Shown one piece after another: positions 32,525 through 41,011 of a stretch of 64,000 nucleotides of DNA (position 1 is its first letter; every line of letters begins with the position of its first letter). A model generated the notes under the pieces. That model did no database searches and had not been told where the DNA came from. It was given only the letters and a program-made list of their open reading frames with translations. A program made the translations under genes and the position numbers. Source of the stretch: CAYFYS01 sp965202905 (GTDB lineage Bacteria; Pseudomonadota; Alphaproteobacteria; MPNO01); the NCBI GenBank assembly GCA_965202905.1, contig OZ241868.1:2852001-2916000 (forward strand). The letters are read 5' to 3'.

Positions 32525-34864
32525 ATGAGCGAAAAGGGGATCGGGGCCAGCGTACTCCGCAAGGAGGATGGGCGCTTCATGACCGGGCGCGGCAACTACG
32601 TTGCCGACATCGCGGCGGCCAACATGGTCGATATCGCCTTCGTGCGCAGCCCGGTCGCCCATGGCCGCGTCATCGGCGTGACCAGGCCGCCGGGCGCCGG
32701 GAACCGGGTGCTGACGGCGGCGGACCTGACCGGCGTCGAGCCGATGCGGGCACCCTCCAGGCTGCCGGGCTACAAGGCCTCGGACTATCCGGCGCTCGCC
32801 ACCGGCAAGGTGCGTTTCGTGGGCGAGCCGGTGGTGGCCTGCGTCGCCGAAACCCGCGCGGAAGCCGAGGATCTCGCCCAGGCGGTCGAGGTCGAATACG
32901 ACGAATTGCCGCCGGTCGTCGACATGCTGGAGGCCCGCGCGCCCGACGCGCCGCTGGTGCATGAGGCCTGGGGCGACAACGTGGTTCTGGAGACCCGCAT
33001 CGACGGCGACATGGACGATGCGATCGCCCGCGCCGCCCACTCGGTGACGCGCGAGGTCCGGATGAGCCGGCAGGCGATGGTGCCGATGGAGGCGCGGGCG
33101 GTGCTCGCCCAATGGGACCACCGGATGGACCAGCTCGTCGTCTACACCTCGACCCAGGTGCCGCATTTGATCCGCTCCGGGCTCGCGATGTTCCTCGGGC
33201 TGGAGCAGCGCCGGGTCCGGGTGATCGCGCCCGATGTCGGCGGCGGGTTCGGGCTGAAATGCTATGTCCAGCCCGAGGAGCTGGTGGCATCCTGGTGCGC
33301 GATCGCCATGAACCGGCCGGCGCGCTGGATCGAGGATCGGCGCGAGCACCTGATCGCCGACGCCAACTGCCGCGAGCACCACTACCGGATCACTGCGCAC
33401 GCCGACGAGACCGGCAGGATCCTGGGGATCGAGGGCGAGATCACCGTCGATGCCGGCGCCTACTCGATCTACCCGTTCACCAACTGCCTGGAAGCCGCGA
33501 TGGCCGGCGGCAATTTGTTGGGCCCCTATGCGATCGGCGCCTACCGGGCGAAGACCTGCACCGTGGCGACCAACAAGCCGCCGCTGGTGCCCTATCGCGG
33601 CGTCGCGCGGCCCGGCGCAGCGTTCGCGATGGAGACGCTCATCGATGCGGTGGCGCAGACCGTCGGGCGCGAGCCGCACGAGCTTCGCATCGACAACATG
33701 GTGCCGGCATCGGCCATGCCGTTCACCAACGCCGCCCGCAAGACCTTCGATTCCGGCGACTATCCGCTGGCCGTCGCCAAGGTCGCCGCGATGATCGACG
33801 TCGAGGCCGTCCGCGCGCGCCAGCGCCAGGGAGAGCCGGATGGCAGGGTGATCGGGCTGGGCTTCGGCAGCTATACCGAGCAGACCGCGCACGGCACCTC
33901 GGTGTTTGCGAGCTGGGGCGTTCAGATGGTGCCGGGTTACGAACAGGCCGGCGCCAGGCTGACCCCGGACGGCGGGCTGGAGCTCAAGGTCGGCGTCCAG
34001 AGCCACGGCCAGGGGATGGAGACCACGCTCGCCCAGATCGCCTGCGAGGTCCTGGGCATCGACCCCGCCAACGTCTCGGTCGTCCACGGCGATACCGGGG
34101 TGACGCCCTATTCGACGGGCACCTACGCCTCGCGCTCGATCGTCATGGCGGGCGGCGCGGTCTCGCGCGCCTGCAAGGTCCTGGCCGAGCGGATGGCGAC
34201 GATCGGCGCCCACCTGATGCAGTGCGAGCGTGACCAGGTCGTCGTCGCCGGCGGCGTCGTGTCGGGACCGGCCGGCGAGGTGCCGTTCTCCGAGATCGGC
34301 CGGGTCTGGTACATGAACCCCGAGGAGCTTCCGGGGGACGTCGACATGGGCGGGGTCGAGGCGGTCATGGGCTACCGGCCCGATCCCGACCACGGCACCT
34401 TCTCGTACTCGACCCACGCCGTGGTGATCGCGCTCGACCCCGAGACCGGCGCGGTCGAGGTGCTCGATTACGCGGTCGTCGAGGATTGCGGCGCGATGGT
34501 CAATCCGATGGTGGTCAGCGGCCAGTGCCATGGCGGCGCGGCTCAGGGGATCGGCACCGCCCTGTTCGAGGAATCGCCGTTCGATTCGGCCGGCCAGCCG
34601 CTCGCTTCGACATTCGCCGACTATCACCTGCCGGGCGCCTCGGAGGTGCCGGCGATCCGCATCGAGCACATGATCACCCCCTCGCCGCATACCGAGTTCG
34701 GGCTGAAGGGGGTCGGCGAGGGCGGCACGATCCCGACCCCGGGCGCGATCGCGAATGCGGTCAACGACGCGCTCAGCGCCTTCGGGGCGGAGGTCGACCG
34801 GACGCCCATCACGCCGCGCCGCATCCTGGCGGCGATCGCGGCGGCACAAGGGGAGGCGGCATGA
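32525..34864 (+). CDS. molybdenum hydroxylase large subunit (xanthine dehydrogenase/CoxL family)
   Basis: 779 residues from ATG with GGGAGG upstream. Features: N-terminal LRKEDGRFMTGRGNYVADI, the Moco loop DVGGGFGLK, PYRGVARPGAAFAME at the active-site loop position, and the C-terminal GLKGVGEGGTIPTPGAIANA whose Glu is catalytic in the xanthine oxidase family. The active-site loop lacks the CoxL form I signature (AYRCSFR), so this is not a true CO dehydrogenase. It hydroxylates an unknown aldehyde or N-heterocycle. Subunit order L-M-S here, with 4-base overlaps. Confidence 0.88.
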   Translation: MSEKGIGASVLRKEDGRFMTGRGNYVADIAAANMVDIAFVRSPVAHGRVIGVTRPPGAGNRVLTAADLTGVEPMRAPSRLPGYKASDYPALATGKVRFVGEPVVACVAETRAEAEDLAQAVEVEYDELPPVVDMLEARAPDAPLVHEAWGDNVVLETRIDGDMDDAIARAAHSVTREVRMSRQAMVPMEARAVLAQWDHRMDQLVVYTSTQVPHLIRSGLAMFLGLEQRRVRVIAPDVGGGFGLKCYVQPEELVASWCAIAMNRPARWIEDRREHLIADANCREHHYRITAHADETGRILGIEGEITVDAGAYSIYPFTNCLEAAMAGGNLLGPYAIGAYRAKTCTVATNKPPLVPYRGVARPGAAFAMETLIDAVAQTVGREPHELRIDNMVPASAMPFTNAARKTFDSGDYPLAVAKVAAMIDVEAVRARQRQGEPDGRVIGLGFGSYTEQTAHGTSVFASWGVQMVPGYEQAGARLTPDGGLELKVGVQSHGQGMETTLAQIACEVLGIDPANVSVVHGDTGVTPYSTGTYASRSIVMAGGAVSRACKVLAERMATIGAHLMQCERDQVVVAGGVVSGPAGEVPFSEIGRVWYMNPEELPGDVDMGGVEAVMGYRPDPDHGTFSYSTHAVVIALDPETGAVEVLDYAVVEDCGAMVNPMVVSGQCHGGAAQGIGTALFEESPFDSAGQPLASTFADYHLPGASEVPAIRIEHMITPSPHTEFGLKGVGEGGTIPTPGAIANAVNDALSAFGAEVDRTPITPRRILAAIAAAQGEAA

Positions 34865-35691
34865 AACCGGCCAAGTTCGACTACGCCCGGCCGGGCGACG
34901 TCCCGGAGGCGGTGCGCCTGCTGGGCTCGACCGGGGGGTTCAACAAGCCGCTCGGCGGGGGCATGTCGCTCGGCCCGATGATGAACCTGCGGCTCGCCCA
35001 GCCCGACCTCGTGGTCGAGATCCGCGGGATCGAGGCGCTCGGGCGCAGCGAGGACCGCGGCGATACGCTGTTCATCGGCGCCGGCGCGACGCACGCGATG
35101 ATCGAGGACGGGAAGATCCCCGACGGCACCAACGGCATGATGGGCTTCGTCGCCGGACAGATCGCCTACCGGGCGGTGCGCAATCGCGGCACCATCGGCG
35201 GCAGCATCGCCCATGCCGATCCGGCGGCGGACTGGCCGACCGCGCTCCTGAGCCTGGGCGCCGATGCGGTCATCGCGGGTCCCGGCGGCGAGCGCCGGGT
35301 CGACCTGGCCGATTTCCAGCGCGCCGCGTTCACCGTCGCGCTGGAGCCCGATGAGATCGTCACCGGGCTCGCCGTCCCGAAACTCTCCGCGCAGGCGAAA
35401 TGGGGCTACTACAAGATCTGCCGCAAGCCCGGCGAGTTCGCCGATTCGATCGGGGCCGCGGTCTTCGATCCGGCGCGCGGCTTCTGCCGCGTCGTCCTGG
35501 GCGCGACCGACGGCGCGCCGCTCCAGGTGCCGGCGCTCGCCGAGCGGATCGCGGGCTCGGGAAGTGGCGATGTCGGGATCGACGATGCGAAACAGGCGCT
35601 CGCCGGCCAGGGCGCGGTGTTCGACGACTACGATAGCCAGATCCATGCCGTCGCGCTCAGCCGGGCAATCAAGGGAGCATTCGCGTCATGA
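34861..35691 (+). CDS. molybdenum hydroxylase FAD-binding (medium) subunit
   Basis: 276 residues, ATG overlapping the large-subunit stop. FAD-binding loops KPLGGGMSLGPMMNLRLAQP and RNRGTIGGSIAHADPAADW are clear, followed by the CO dehydrogenase flavoprotein C-terminal domain (WGYYKICRKPGEFADSIGAA). Passes electrons between the 2Fe-2S subunit and an acceptor. Overlaps the small-subunit start. Confidence 0.9.
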   Translation: MKPAKFDYARPGDVPEAVRLLGSTGGFNKPLGGGMSLGPMMNLRLAQPDLVVEIRGIEALGRSEDRGDTLFIGAGATHAMIEDGKIPDGTNGMMGFVAGQIAYRAVRNRGTIGGSIAHADPAADWPTALLSLGADAVIAGPGGERRVDLADFQRAAFTVALEPDEIVTGLAVPKLSAQAKWGYYKICRKPGEFADSIGAAVFDPARGFCRVVLGATDGAPLQVPALAERIAGSGSGDVGIDDAKQALAGQGAVFDDYDSQIHAVALSRAIKGAFAS

Positions 35692-36158
35692 GCGAGGTCT
35701 GCCTAACCATCAACGGCAGGGCCGTCAGCGCCTCGGTCGAGCCGCGCACCAGCCTGGCGGACTTCGTGCGCGAGAACCAGCGCCTGACCGGCACCCATCT
35801 CGGTTGCGAGCACGGCGTGTGCGGCGCCTGCACGGTGATGATCGATGGCGAGCCGATGCGCTCGTGCATCACCTTCGCGGTGAGTTGCGAAGGGGCCACG
35901 GTGACCACCATCGAGGGTTTCGACGACGACGAGGTGATGGAAGACCTGCGCCAGGCCTTCACCGCGCATCACGGCCTGCAATGCGGCTACTGCACGCCCG
36001 GTATGCTGGTGACCGCGCGCGACATCGTCACCCGGCTGCCGGACGCCGACGAGAAGCGCGTCCGGCTGGAGCTGTCGGGCAATCTATGCCGCTGCACCGG
36101 CTATGTCGGGATCGTCCGGGCCATCCTTGCGGTTCTGGACAAGCGCGCGGGCGCCTGA
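35688..36158 (+). CDS. molybdenum hydroxylase 2Fe-2S (small) subunit
   Basis: 156 residues, ATG overlapping the previous stop. Two [2Fe-2S] sites: GCEHGVCGACTVMIDGE with a later RSC (plant-ferredoxin type) and CGYCTPGM with LSGNLCRCTGY (the helical second cluster). Completes the three-subunit enzyme. Cytoplasmic. Confidence 0.93.
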   Translation: MSEVCLTINGRAVSASVEPRTSLADFVRENQRLTGTHLGCEHGVCGACTVMIDGEPMRSCITFAVSCEGATVTTIEGFDDDEVMEDLRQAFTAHHGLQCGYCTPGMLVTARDIVTRLPDADEKRVRLELSGNLCRCTGYVGIVRAILAVLDKRAGA

Positions 36159-36174
36159 GCCGAATCCGCGGTCC

Positions 36175-37060
36175 TCAGGACGGCGTCGCCCAGGCGCGCT
36201 CCTCGTGGCCCGGCGCGTAGGCCATGTTGGTCTGGTCCGGGTTGCGGTTGACCAGAGGCCGGGCATAGAGCGGGTGGGTCATCGAACGGATTTCGTGCTC
36301 GAGCGTGAACAGCACGTCGCCGCTGTCGACATCGGTGATGTCCATGAACCGGTATTGGCGCCGATCGTCTTCTTTGCTGATCAGCCCGCGTTCGCCGAGA
36401 CGGCGATAGGGTCCGGAGAAATCCGCGACGTAGATCTGGATGTGATGGCCGTCATAGGGCGCTTCCGGCGCATCGGTTTCGCGGAACACCAGCGATTGGC
36501 CGACGCCGGCGCCGACGCAGGCGGCCGGCGCGTCCTCGTTATCCTCGACCGCCGTCGGGGCGCCGAAGACCGTCTCGTAGAACCGCGCGATGCCCGCGGC
36601 CGTTCCCGACGGGACGTCCAGGCGCACATAGGGCATGCCGAGCGAAACACGGCCGAACCGCTTTCCGGGGCCGTGCACCCGGAACCGGTTGCCCCACGGG
36701 CAGGTCACGTCGACATGGTCGCTGGCGGGGCCGTTGGCGGGCGTGAAATCGAAGCCGGTCGCGGCCAGCGGCTCGCGGACGCCGTCCAGCCGCGCGAGCA
36801 GGCCCATCGAGGTCCGGGCTGACGAGCCCGACCGCACCGCGCAGCCTCTGGGCGTCGCCCGTCGGCAGGTGGAGCTGGCTGCGCCCGACATTGATCCACA
36901 TATTGGTCACCCCGGTCACCAGATAGGGATCGCGGGTGAGCCCGAGCCCGGTGACGTAGAACAGCGTCGCCAGCCTCTGATCCGGCACGCGCACGTTGAC
37001 GTGCTCGAGCGCGACGATGTTGCCGACATCCTCGGCCGTTCGATCGAAGGTCTTCGCCAC
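36175..37060 (-). pseudogene. VOC-family (glyoxalase/dioxygenase-fold) gene with a frameshift
   Basis: The reading from GTG 37060 gives FDRTAEDVGNIVALEHVNVR, TGLGLTRDPYLVTGVTNMWI and AVGLVSPDLDG, then passes out of frame. The continuation in the next frame reads LLARLDGVREPLAATGFDFT, WGNRFRVHGPGK and a second VOC half ending in TGA at 36175. One base too many in GATGGGCCTGCTC near 36815 explains it. With it removed, a VOC protein of about 294 residues with two beta-alpha-beta-beta-beta modules results. Either a recent pseudogene or a sequencing error. Confidence 0.7.
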
Positions 37061-37258
37061 GGTCCATCCCCCGGCTGGTTGCGGTCTCGATACCGGAAGC
37101 CTGGCAGCGTCCGGCGGTTGGATGTAGTCCACGCTCCGGCCGACAATCGGGACCGCCAGCCAGAGGGCGAGCGACAGCGCCCCGGCGCTCCGCAACCTCG
37201 TCGTCGTCGTCGGCGGCGGTAAGAAGGAGCCCGGCGTCCGCCCGCCACTCCCGACGTG

Positions 37259-37891
37259 TTACGCGCCGGGCTCTGCGCCGAGCTTCTCGAGCACCGCCTC
37301 GACCTCCGGCCGGTCGCGGTAGTCGCGGCTGGAGAACCGGTGGCGGACGATGCCCTCGGCGTCCAGCACGACGATCATCGGCTTGGCGAAGCCGTACCAC
37401 CGGCTGGTCTTGGGCGCGCTCGGGTCGATCAGGCCGAATGCCGAGATGATGCGCGAACCCTTGTCCGAAAGCAGGGGGTAGGCAATCCGCCTGCGCTCCG
37501 CGAAGTCGGCGAGTCTGGACGCAACATCGTAGGTGACCGCCGCCAGCGCGTAGCCGAGCCGCATAACCTCATGGATCTGTCGATTCCAGGCGACCGCCTG
37601 GGACTTGCAGTGGGGTCACCAATCGAAGGACCGGGAGAATATCAGGATCAGCCCGCGCTTGCCGCGCAGCGACCGGAAGTCGCGCTCGACCCCCATGTGA
37701 TCGTTGGCGACGATCAACGCCGTAACGTCGGCGCCGATCTCCGGTCCGAGATCGAGCCGATCGACGGCGTCGGCGGCCTGCGCCGGCGGGCCGACGAGCC
37801 CGCCGATCGTCAAAGCCGCCAGCGCGACAGCGAAAGCGGTCGCCCGCAGCAGCGCCCCGGCCCGATTCGACCGCGCCCGATTTGACCGCAT
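37259..37891 (-). CDS. probable selenocysteine-containing redoxin (AhpC/TSA, thioredoxin fold)
   Basis: 210 residues if the in-frame TGA at 37618-37616 is read as selenocysteine. ATG at 37891 has GGAGAG upstream. A signal peptide (MRSNRARSNR..., cleavage after APPAQA-like segment near residue 38) sends it to the periplasm. The active site reads SRSFDW-TGA-PHCKSQAVAW, giving U92-P-H-C95 where relatives have DWCPxCKxQ. The frame continues without other stops through YDVASRLADFAERRR to LGAEPGA. Just downstream of TGA lies a hairpin with a GGUC loop, as in bacterial SECIS elements. Peroxiredoxin-like or thiol-oxidoreductase role is inferred. Confidence 0.78.
37586..37618 (-). promoter_or_regulatory. 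TGA selenocysteine codon and candidate bacterial SECIS hairpin
   Basis: On the minus strand, TGA (37618-37616) is followed after 14 bases by CCAGGC-GGTC-GCCTGG, a perfect 6-bp stem with a GGTC loop; 20 bases separate TGA from the loop. The E. coli fdhF element also presents GGUC in the apical loop, and known bacterial elements place the loop about 16-37 bases after UGA. SelB would bind this loop. The rest of the genome (selA, selB, selC, selD) cannot be seen here. Confidence 0.7.
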
Positions 37892-38026
37892 CGATCTCTC
37901 CGCGTTAAGATGCGCCGTAGCCACGGCCGGAGCATGTATGACCGGCCGGGAATTCATAATCAATTGATTGTGAGAAGTCGTGCGTGGATCGCAGAAGTCG
38001 TGCGCGGATCGAGCCGGTCGAGGGCG

Positions 38027-38752
38027 ATGACAGGCGGTCCCGATATTCTGGCGCAGATCGACCGGTCGCTGTCGGCGACCGGGTTGTTCGTGCGCGGCGG
38101 GTTCCAACCGCAGCCCGCCGACGGCGTGCCCGACTTGGCCGACGGTCGCCCGGCGCGGACCGTGGTCCTGATCGGCAATGCCGGCGGGGCTCTGTGGCGC
38201 GCCTTCGCCGCGGCGCGCGCCCGGGAGCCAGGCGCCTTCGATCCGCGTCACCCCATGGACCGATGGATGCGGCCGCGCATCGAAGCCGCTGCGGCCGCGC
38301 TCGGCGCCGAGCCGGTCTTTCCCAATGACGGGCCCCCGTTCGTTCCGATCCTCGATTGGGCCCAGCGCGCCGAGCCGGTCTACCGCTCGCCCATCGGCAT
38401 CGTGATCCACCCCGAATTCGGTCTGTGGCACGTCTACCGCGCGGCGCTGCTGTTCGCCGAGCGACTGGATGTCGGGGCGCGCGAGGACCGGCCGAGCCCG
38501 TGCGAGACCTGCGCCGAACGGCCGTGCCTGAAGGTCTGTCCGGTGGACGCGTTCGAGCCCGACCGGTTCGCCGCCGAACGCTGCGCCGGCCATGTCGAAT
38601 CCGCGGCCGGCGCGGCCTGCCGGGAGCGTGGCTGCCTGGCGCGGCGGGCCTGTCCGGTGGCCCCGGAAATGCGCTATCCGCGCGACGCCCAGGCCTTCCA
38701 CACCGCGGCGCTGCTCGGCGCCGTCCGGCGCGGCTTCGGCGCCGCCCGATGA
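38027..38752 (+). CDS. [4Fe-4S] protein with ferredoxin-type cysteines (QueG/reductase-like)
   Basis: 241 residues from ATG with GAGGG upstream. The N-terminal half (GLFVRGGFQPQP, ARTVVLIGNAGGALWRAFA) resembles a small Rossmann-like domain. The C-terminal half carries CETCAERPCLKVCPVDAFEP and later cysteines (CAGHVES, CRERGCLARRACPV), enough for one or two iron-sulfur clusters. Similar short proteins are annotated as ferredoxins in many Alphaproteobacteria. Coupled (ATGA) to the decayed threonine aldolase gene. Confidence 0.72.
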   Translation: MTGGPDILAQIDRSLSATGLFVRGGFQPQPADGVPDLADGRPARTVVLIGNAGGALWRAFAAARAREPGAFDPRHPMDRWMRPRIEAAAAALGAEPVFPNDGPPFVPILDWAQRAEPVYRSPIGIVIHPEFGLWHVYRAALLFAERLDVGAREDRPSPCETCAERPCLKVCPVDAFEPDRFAAERCAGHVESAAGAACRERGCLARRACPVAPEMRYPRDAQAFHTAALLGAVRRGFGAAR

Positions 38753-39174
38753 CCGGCCGCAACTTCCACAGCGACAACGTCGCGCCTTCCACGGCGACAA
38801 CGTCGCGCCGGTCCATCCCGACGTGATGGCCGCGATCGCGCGGGAGAATGATCGCGCAGGTGAATGACGGACCCTCCTCGTCCTGCGGTGCGGACGCGGT
38901 CTCGGCTCGGCTCGATGACCCGGTGGGCGACATCTTCGGCGCCGATCTGCGGATCGCGCCGGCGGCCAGCGGCGTCGCCGCCAACGCGCTTGCGCGCGCC
39001 TCGGCTGCCCGCCGTCGGCGATCACGGCCGAGGCGGGCATCGACGCGCTGGCGATGGGAACCTCCAGGAACGGCGCGCTGAATGCCGAGGCGGTGGTCTT
39101 CTTCGACACGGCGCTCGCCGAGGGCCTGGGTCCGATGCGCAAGCGCTCGGGTCATTTCTATTCGAAGATGCGCT
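38749..39174 (+). pseudogene. decayed low-specificity threonine aldolase
   Basis: ATG overlaps the previous stop. The pieces, spread over three frames, match threonine aldolase in order: RNFHSDNVAP, then VHPDVMAAIARENDRAG, SARLDDPVGDIFGADLRIAP with AASGVAANALA, and GTSRNGALNAEAVVFFDTAL with RKRSGHFYSKMR. A 23-bp tandem duplication near the start causes the first frameshift; further shifts and a large internal deletion follow. The PLP-lysine motif TSRNGA survives. Non-functional as sequenced. Confidence 0.75.
38764..38809 (+). repeat. 23-bp tandem duplication
   Basis: Two copies of TTCCAC(A/G)GCGACAACGTCG plus CGCC, period 23. It duplicates the SDNVAP codons of the threonine aldolase remnant and breaks its frame. 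Confidence 0.85.
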
Positions 39175-39190
39175 CTCCCGGCGCCCTCGT

Positions 39191-40180
39191 TCAGCCGTCT
39201 CGCTCCGCCGCCATCCGCTCGCGCCGTCGTGTCATGCGTTGGGCGAGGCTCGCTGCGGCGCCCGGGCGGCTCCAAGGGCAGACGGCGATGCAGATCCCGC
39301 AGCCCTGGGTGTCGTTGAAATAGGGGATGCACTTGTCGAAATCGACGTACCAGCGCTCGACGCCGCGGACCCACTGACGCTCGCGGTGGATGGCGTCGGG
39401 CGGGCAGGCAGCGGTGCAGACCCGGCAGTTCAGACAAAAATCGTCGGCCCCGAAGACCTCGGGCGCATCGGCGACCAGCGGCATGTCGGTGAGGACCCCG
39501 GCCAGCCGGAAGGCGGAGCCGTACTCGCGATTGATCATCGAGCCGTGCTTGCCGAGCTCGCCCAGCCCGGCCGCGATCGCCGCCGGGATCAGGGTGACCG
39601 GGCCGGCCGTCGGCCCGCCGTGCGGGCGTGCGTGATAGCCTTCGCCCTGGATGAAGTTCGCGACCGCGCGCGCGGCGCGGGTGCCGCGATTGTACTGCGC
39701 CATCGTCTCGACCGCGGCGTCGATCCCGGGCGCCTTGGCGAGCTCGTCATGGTCCATCGCGACCCCGATCATGACGATCCAGGGCTCGGCGGCCTCGAAG
39801 CCGTCGAAAATCCACTCGGGGTCGAGCGCGGCGATACCCACGAGATCCGCCTCGCCGGCGAGCGCGCGGGCCTTTACGCGTGCGCTCCACTCCTCCGGGG
39901 TTGCGGTGCTCGGCGCGTCCGGTTTCCGCGGCGCCTGCTTTGCGCCGCGTCCGCCGTATTTGAGATGAAAATCCTTGAGCGGCTCGTGCGCCTCGAACTG
40001 CTCCATGTAGTAGTCCTGCAGCGCCTTGTGCGGAATGTCGGCGGTGTAGTGCCAGTAGACCGGGCTCGGCCGTCGGCGGGTGCGCTCGCCCCGGCCGTTG
40101 ACGGCGTTGCCGGAAATGTCCGGGAACAGCCGAAGCTGGCGCTCCGGCGGCCGGTAGACCGGCTTGGGCGGTTTGGCCAT
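39191..40180 (-). CDS. [4Fe-4S] dicluster reductive-dehalogenase-like protein
   Basis: 329 residues from ATG (GGGGATG upstream). The N-terminal part mentions VYWHYTADIPHKALQDYYME and YNRGTRAARAVANFIQGEGY, features shared with reductive dehalogenase and QueG-like proteins; LIPAAIAAGLGELGKHGSMI is the cobalamin-side loop found in that superfamily. Two clusters follow: CLNCRVCTAACPPDAI and CGICIAVCPWSRPG. No twin-arginine signal, so it is cytoplasmic and probably not a respiratory dehalogenase. Substrate unknown. Confidence 0.78.
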   Translation of the reverse strand: MAKPPKPVYRPPERQLRLFPDISGNAVNGRGERTRRRPSPVYWHYTADIPHKALQDYYMEQFEAHEPLKDFHLKYGGRGAKQAPRKPDAPSTATPEEWSARVKARALAGEADLVGIAALDPEWIFDGFEAAEPWIVMIGVAMDHDELAKAPGIDAAVETMAQYNRGTRAARAVANFIQGEGYHARPHGGPTAGPVTLIPAAIAAGLGELGKHGSMINREYGSAFRLAGVLTDMPLVADAPEVFGADDFCLNCRVCTAACPPDAIHRERQWVRGVERWYVDFDKCIPYFNDTQGCGICIAVCPWSRPGAAASLAQRMTRRRERMAAERDG

Positions 40181-40221
40181 GTCATCCCCGCTCTGTTGAC
40201 GCCGTGTTGACGCCGTTACCG

Positions 40222-40968
40222 TCAGGCTAACCCTTTTCGGATCAGGTTCGCACCGACGATCATCAGGAAGACGAACACCCCCTTGGAAAAGACCTCCGGC
40301 GACAGCCGGCAGCGTATCGCCTGGCCGAACCACATCCCGGCCAGCGAGGGGATCAGCGCGGCTGCGCCGATCGGAGCGGTGGTCGCATTCAGCGCCCCTT
40401 CGTCGATCAGGGCGGCGGCCCAGAAAAAAGACGTCAGGAAAAACGAAAGGCTGATTGCCTGGAGAAAGGTCTCCCGGTCGAGCGCCAGCGCCTGGAAATA
40501 GATCGCGATCGGCACGCCGATCGATCCGGTCAGTCCGGTCAGCACGCCGGAGAAGAAACCGACGACAGGCGACGCCAACCCCTCGCGCCGGACCGGCAGG
40601 CGAACTCGGACGGCGAAGACGTTCATCAGGGAATAGAGGATGATCACAACGCCGAGGCCGGCGCCTGCCAGGCTCTGGTCGACGATGAACAGCAGCGCCG
40701 TGCCGCCCCAAACGCCCGCCGCAAGCGTGAGGTTGAGCGACCAGAACCGACGGAACAGCGCGAGCGCGGCGCCGCCCTGAAGGACCTGCCACAGGTTGGT
40801 CGCCATCACCGGGATGATGATCAGCGGCATCGCCTCGCGGACGCCGATGACGACGGTGAGCACCGAAATCGCGGTCAGCGGCAGACCGAGCCCGATGACT
40901 CCCTTGACGCAGCCGGCGAACAGGAAGGCCGCGAGCGCCGTCGCGATGGCGATCGGCTCAAGCGGCAT
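40222..40968 (-). CDS. TauE/SafE family sulfite/organosulfonate exporter-like permease
   Basis: 248 residues with about eight hydrophobic segments. The repeated GCVKGVIGLGLPLTAISV and GFFSGVLTGLTGSIGVPIA segments are the paired Gly-rich motifs of TauE/SafE permeases. Inner-membrane; transports small anions such as sulfite or sulfoacetate in known members. The neighbourhood does not fix the substrate. Confidence 0.85.
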   Translation of the reverse strand: MPLEPIAIATALAAFLFAGCVKGVIGLGLPLTAISVLTVVIGVREAMPLIIIPVMATNLWQVLQGGAALALFRRFWSLNLTLAAGVWGGTALLFIVDQSLAGAGLGVVIILYSLMNVFAVRVRLPVRREGLASPVVGFFSGVLTGLTGSIGVPIAIYFQALALDRETFLQAISLSFFLTSFFWAAALIDEGALNATTAPIGAAALIPSLAGMWFGQAIRCRLSPEVFSKGVFVFLMIVGANLIRKGLA

Positions 40969-41011
40969 GGCTCGGTTTGCGCGGCGGCGCGGGCCCGGCT
41001 AATTTCGCCCC

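Noticed and set aside
32525..36158. Aerobic CO dehydrogenase
   Set aside because: The large subunit lacks the form I AYRCSFR active-site loop; better described as an unassigned molybdenum hydroxylase.
37259..37564. Separate short redoxin gene starting after the TGA
   Set aside because: It would lack the active-site UPHC and the signal peptide; the upstream frame is continuous and in the same phase, so one selenoprotein is the better reading.
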